Assembly (NCBI GenBank): GCA_030037185.1
Contig: JASHRR010000490.1
Location: 1-8,132, forward strand
Direction of reading: 5' to 3'
Source of the DNA: Xanthobacteraceae bacterium
Lineage (GTDB): Bacteria > Pseudomonadota > Alphaproteobacteria > Rhizobiales > Xanthobacteraceae
Length of the DNA stretch: 8,132 bases
The notes under the pieces are model-generated. The model saw nothing but the letters and a program-made list of their open reading frames with translations. It had not been told where the DNA came from and searched no databases. Of this stretch, positions 5,936 through 8,132 are shown piece after piece (position 1 is the stretch's first letter; the number at the start of each line of letters is the position of its first letter). A program made the translations under genes and the position numbers.

Positions 5936-6928
5936 ATGCTGCAAACAACGCCTATGCCCGACACGCTGGCGCGCACAGCGCCTCTTTATGAGCGGGTGAA
6001 GACGGTCATCCCGCCGCTCGAGTGGCCGTTCTTCGCCGGCGATATTGACGCAATTCTCGCGCTCAAGCGCACCCGCAATGCCGTCATCCTCGCCCATAAC
6101 TACCAGACCCCGGAGATTTTCCACTGTGTCGCCGACCTCGTCGGCGACAGCCTCGCTTTGGCGCGTGAGGCCACGCGCGTTGACGCCGATGTCGTTGTGC
6201 TTGCCGGCGTACATTTCATGGCCGAGACGGCGAAATTACTCAATCCAGGCAAGACCGTGCTGATTCCTGACACCGCGGCGGGCTGCTCGCTGGCCTCCTC
6301 GATCACGCCTGCCGATGTGCGGCTGTTGCGTCAGCGCTACCCAGGCGTGCCGATCGTAACCTACGTCAACACGTCGGCCGCCGTGAAGGCGGAATCTGAT
6401 ATCTGCTGCACCTCAGGCAATGCGAAGAAGATCGTCGAATCGCTCGGGGTCGATCGGGTGATCATGCTTCCCGACGAATTTCTGGCGCAGAATGTCGCCG
6501 CCGAAACGGCCGTCGAGATCATTGCGTGGGCCGGCCATTGCGAGGTCCATGAGCGCTTCACCGCCACCGAGATCCGCCTGCTGCGCGAGCAATACCCCGG
6601 CATTGTCGTGCTTGCCCATCCGGAGTGCCCGCCCGAAGTGGTGGCCGAAGCGGATTTCGCCGGATCAACCGCCGCGATGAGCGAATACGTCGGAACCAAG
6701 AAACCGGCGCGCGTTGTCATGGTGACGGAATGTTCGATGAGCGACAACGTGGCGGTCGGGCATCCTGAAATCGAGTTCGTGCGGCCCTGCAACCTGTGTC
6801 CGCACATGAAAAGAATAACACTGTCGAACATCCGGCGGGCCCTGGAGACGATGACACACGAGATAACGATCGATCCAATGGTGGCAGTGGCCGCCCGGCG
6901 GGCGGTCGAACGCATGCTCGCGGTTTAA
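5936..6928 (+). CDS. nadA: Quinolinate synthase NadA (4Fe-4S)
   Basis: Condenses iminoaspartate with dihydroxyacetone phosphate to quinolinate, the second step of de novo NAD synthesis from aspartate, using a 4Fe-4S cluster in the cytoplasm. The 330-residue product has the compact NadA length. Three expected cluster ligands are present: C117 (DTAAGCSLA), C231 ([10 protein letters not shown]) and C288 ([10 protein letters not shown]). Other signatures are [12 protein letters not shown] (49-61), [52 protein letters not shown] and [14 protein letters not shown] 5936 is chosen because AAGGGG lies 6 nt upstream; an ATG seven codons in (5954) is a lesser alternative. It is preceded by nadQ and two matching dyads, so repression under NAD-replete conditions is likely. 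nadB and nadC, often next in this operon, do not follow: the next gene is convergent. Confidence 0.97.
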   Translation: MLQTTPMPDTLARTAPLYERVKTVIPPLEWPFFAGDIDAILALKRTRNAVILAHNYQTPEIFHCVADLVGDSLALAREATRVDADVVVLAGVHFMAETAKLLNPGKTVLIPDTAAGCSLASSITPADVRLLRQRYPGVPIVTYVNTSAAVKAESDICCTSGNAKKIVESLGVDRVIMLPDEFLAQNVAAETAVEIIAWAGHCEVHERFTATEIRLLREQYPGIVVLAHPECPPEVVAEADFAGSTAAMSEYVGTKKPARVVMVTECSMSDNVAVGHPEIEFVRPCNLCPHMKRITLSNIRRALETMTHEITIDPMVAVAARRAVERMLAV

Positions 6929-6978
6929 TTAGCTAAATGAGCGCGCGCCCCAATGAGGCGTGGGCGCCGCGGCAAGCG

Positions 6979-7009
6979 CAGCCCGGGTTGAGCGGCAAAA
7001 TCCGGGCTG
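6979..7009. terminator. Strong hairpin between nadA and the convergent EF-hand gene
   Basis: Bases 6979-6989 pair with 6999-7009 over 11 positions (one G-T wobble at 6987/7001), with a 9-nt loop. It starts 51 bp after the nadA stop. No T-run follows on either strand, so it is not a canonical intrinsic terminator. It could still end or protect nadA mRNA, or be one copy of a dispersed palindromic repeat. The surrounding gap (6929-7126, 198 bp) contains no gene I can support. Confidence 0.42.
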
Positions 7010-7120
7010 GGATATCGCTGCGCCGAGGCTTCGCTGGTGGTCAAGGCGGACTGCAGAGTGAACCTGGATGGTCGACCGGCGCTGAAGTCATGTTGGCCCG
7101 CAGGCAAAGCATAACGGCCG

Positions 7121-7136
7121 ATCTGACTATCTGACT
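7121..7136. repeat. 8-bp tandem duplication over a stop codon
   Basis: ATCTGACT occurs twice in direct succession (7121-7128 and 7129-7136). The stop codon of the leftward EF-hand gene (7127-7129) spans the junction of the two copies. With a single copy the reading frame would run on for roughly 25-30 further codons. Confidence 0.7.
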
Positions 7137-7537
7137 ACGAGTCGCTTCAGCGCCTGCCCGGACCGGGAGCGGAGTTCCTTGGCGTCGAGGGTATCGTCGC
7201 TGTCGCGGTTGGCGGCTTTGAATCGCTTCTCGACGGCTGCGAGGTACTCGTCCTTTGTCAAGGTACCGTCATGATCGTGGTCCTCGGCGGCCAGCTCCTT
7301 AGCGCTCAGGCGGCCCTTCAGTTCGCGCCCGCTTAATGTGCCATCGTGGTCGCGATCGAGCCCGTCAAACAGTGTCGATGCCGCCGCCTTTGTCTCGGCG
7401 AGGTCGACGGTACCGTCATGATCGGAATCGAGGAGTTGCAGGGAGCCTCCCGCCTTGCTCGCCGCGAAGCTGTGCGCAATCGCGGTTAGAACTCCGAACA
7501 ACACGACGAAACCGAGCATTTTGACGGGTTTTTTCAT
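7127..7537 (-). CDS. Exported EF-hand calcium-binding protein (four loops)
   Basis: A 136-residue protein with a signal peptide (MKKPVK, then LGFVVLFGVLTAIAHSFA) and so probably periplasmic. Four 12-residue EF-hand loops follow: D37-E48 (DSDHDGTVDLAE), D61-E72 (DRDHDGTLSGRE), D86-E97 (DHDHDGTLTKDE) and N110-E121 (NRDSDDTLDAKE). The first three keep Asp at 1, 3, 5, Gly at 6 and Glu at 12, so they should bind calcium; the fourth has Asn at 1 and Asp in place of Gly at 6 and may be weaker. An ATG at 7576 would add 13 residues before the signal peptide, but ATG 7537 has GGAG 8 nt upstream and starts the signal peptide directly. Function beyond calcium binding or buffering is unknown. It stands alone, convergent with nadA and 122 bp downstream of the ligase-like gene. 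Confidence 0.88.
   Translation of the reverse strand: MKKPVKMLGFVVLFGVLTAIAHSFAASKAGGSLQLLDSDHDGTVDLAETKAAASTLFDGLDRDHDGTLSGRELKGRLSAKELAAEDHDHDGTLTKDEYLAAVEKRFKAANRDSDDTLDAKELRSRSGQALKRLVVR
7262..7424 (-). repeat. Internal 16-bp repeat in the EF-hand gene
   Basis: The plus-strand string GGTACCGTCATGATCG occurs identically at 7262-7277 and 7409-7424, 147 bp (49 codons) apart. The copies encode the DHDGT core of EF-hand loops 3 and 1. The identity at DNA level, including codon third positions, is consistent with origin of the loops by internal duplication or with later gene conversion. Confidence 0.7.
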
Positions 7538-7595
7538 GTCGAATTCTCCGGCGTTGGCCCCGCAAAACGCAAACACCTGACAACACAGAGGAGGC

Positions 7596-7607
7596 GCAAC
7601 CGGTTGC
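7596..7607. promoter_or_regulatory. 12-bp perfect palindrome upstream of the EF-hand gene
   Basis: GCAACCGGTTGC is a perfect palindrome lying 58 bp upstream of the EF-hand start codon and 52 bp downstream of the ligase-like stop. It may be an operator for the EF-hand gene. It has no loop and no T-run, so it is not a terminator. The binding protein is unknown. Confidence 0.3.
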
Positions 7608-7659
7608 TTGCAGCGACGAAATCTCTATTGGCGGCGGTCGCCCGGCGGCCTGCTGCCGG

Positions 7660-8132
7660 TTAGGCGCCGCGATGCCCGGCCAATTGACGCCCGACACGGA
7701 ATTTGGGCGCCCCGGCCCCGTGCTCGCGGAGCATGATGCCGCCCGCTATGCCGACGCCGAACGTGTAAAGCCAGCCCTGCGTGAAATCGAAGAGATGGGA
7801 GTTAAACAGCGAGCCGATGCAGTTTTGCGCGACGACGCTAAGTCCGATCCAGGCTGCGTGCCCGGGATGCAGAAACATCCGCAAATGTGCGATCCACATT
7901 GCAAGCAGCAGCACGGCGCCGAAAAGCCCGAGCGGAATCGCGGTCGCCAGCACCTGGTTGTGCGGATTGGTTGCGCCGGCCGGCGCCGTTGGATCAGCCG
8001 CCGCGCTCTGAGCAAACATCGCCTGGGTGGAACCGGTGCCGTGACCGAAGAGCGGCGCCTCGCGCACGATGTTCAGGGACATTTTCCAAAATCCGACGCG
8101 CTGTCCGGCCGAAGTCTCATTGGCATTGGCGC
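7660..8132 (-). CDS. O-antigen ligase-like polysaccharide membrane protein, C-terminal part (start beyond window)
   Basis: The frame is open to the window edge, so the N-terminal membrane region is missing; 156 residues are visible. The first of them, NETSAGQRVGFWKMSLNIVR, then EAPLFGHGTGS and NPHNQVLATAIPLGLFGAVL, match the Wzy_C/WaaL pattern of a periplasmic loop with the conserved G-x-GTGS and PHN-xx-L motifs, after which membrane helices resume (about LGLFGAVLLLAMWIAHL, WIGLSVVAQNCIGSLF and YTFGVGIAGGIML). Such proteins polymerise or ligate surface glycans in the inner membrane. An internal ATG at 8082 is not the start, because family-conserved sequence continues upstream of it. Whether this is a ligase, a polymerase or a protein glycosylation enzyme cannot be decided from the fragment. 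No other glycan gene is in the window. Confidence 0.85.
   Translation of the reverse strand, partial: ANANETSAGQRVGFWKMSLNIVREAPLFGHGTGSTQAMFAQSAAADPTAPAGATNPHNQVLATAIPLGLFGAVLLLAMWIAHLRMFLHPGHAAWIGLSVVAQNCIGSLFNSHLFDFTQGWLYTFGVGIAGGIMLREHGAGAPKFRVGRQLAGHRGA

Noticed and set aside
7721..7733. TGCTC-GCG-GAGCA as a third NadQ site
   Set aside because: The arms match but the spacer is 3 bp instead of 5 and it lies inside the ligase-like coding region, so it is probably chance.

Overview
The window is GC-rich, densely coded chromosomal DNA. The gene set (rsmH at the head of a division/cell-wall cluster, a NadQ-type regulator next to nadA, a Bug-type solute receptor, a DUF442 sulfurtransferase) points to an alphaproteobacterium. 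My best guess is the Hyphomicrobiales, near Bradyrhizobium/Rhodopseudomonas/Xanthobacteraceae, but I cannot name a genus. I see no insertion sequence, CRISPR array, tRNA, rRNA or phage gene. Both ends cut through genes.

Layout. (1) 1-421, minus: 5' part of rsmH, whose remainder lies left of the window. (2) 422-698: divergent intergenic region with an AT-rich TTAA cluster and no mraZ. (3) 699-1451, plus: AmpD-like zinc amidase with a C-terminal peptidoglycan-binding domain and no export signal. (4) 1490-2143, minus: a tight pair, a DUF442/TIGR01244 sulfurtransferase followed by a 72-residue acidic protein. (5) 2323-4712, plus: a two-gene unit, a secreted Bug/TctC receptor followed 8 bp later by a FAD-dependent oxidoreductase. 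(6) 4786-6928, plus: nadQ, a Nudix-derived winged-helix regulator, then nadA (quinolinate synthase). Two matching dyads of the form TGCTC-N5-(G/T)AGCA lie between them. (7) 7127-7537, minus: exported four-EF-hand protein, convergent with nadA. (8) 7660-8132, minus: C-terminal part of an O-antigen ligase-like membrane protein whose start lies right of the window.

How the genes work together. The clearest functional unit is nadQ-nadA. The regulator gene sits directly upstream of the first enzyme-specific gene of de novo NAD synthesis, and the gap holds a TTGACA promoter candidate with one dyad over its -10 region and a second dyad 53 bp downstream, just ahead of the nadA ribosome binding site. 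The Bug receptor and the FAD oxidoreductase probably serve uptake and oxidation of one unidentified small organic acid or aromatic compound. The amidase and rsmH are divergent and both relate to cell-wall growth or recycling. The remaining genes look like ordinary housekeeping or accessory genes. I did not find a clearly new multi-gene system. The most informative points are the nadA operator pair, the missing mraZ, the receptor/flavoprotein cassette without its membrane partners, and several unexplained hairpins and palindromes.
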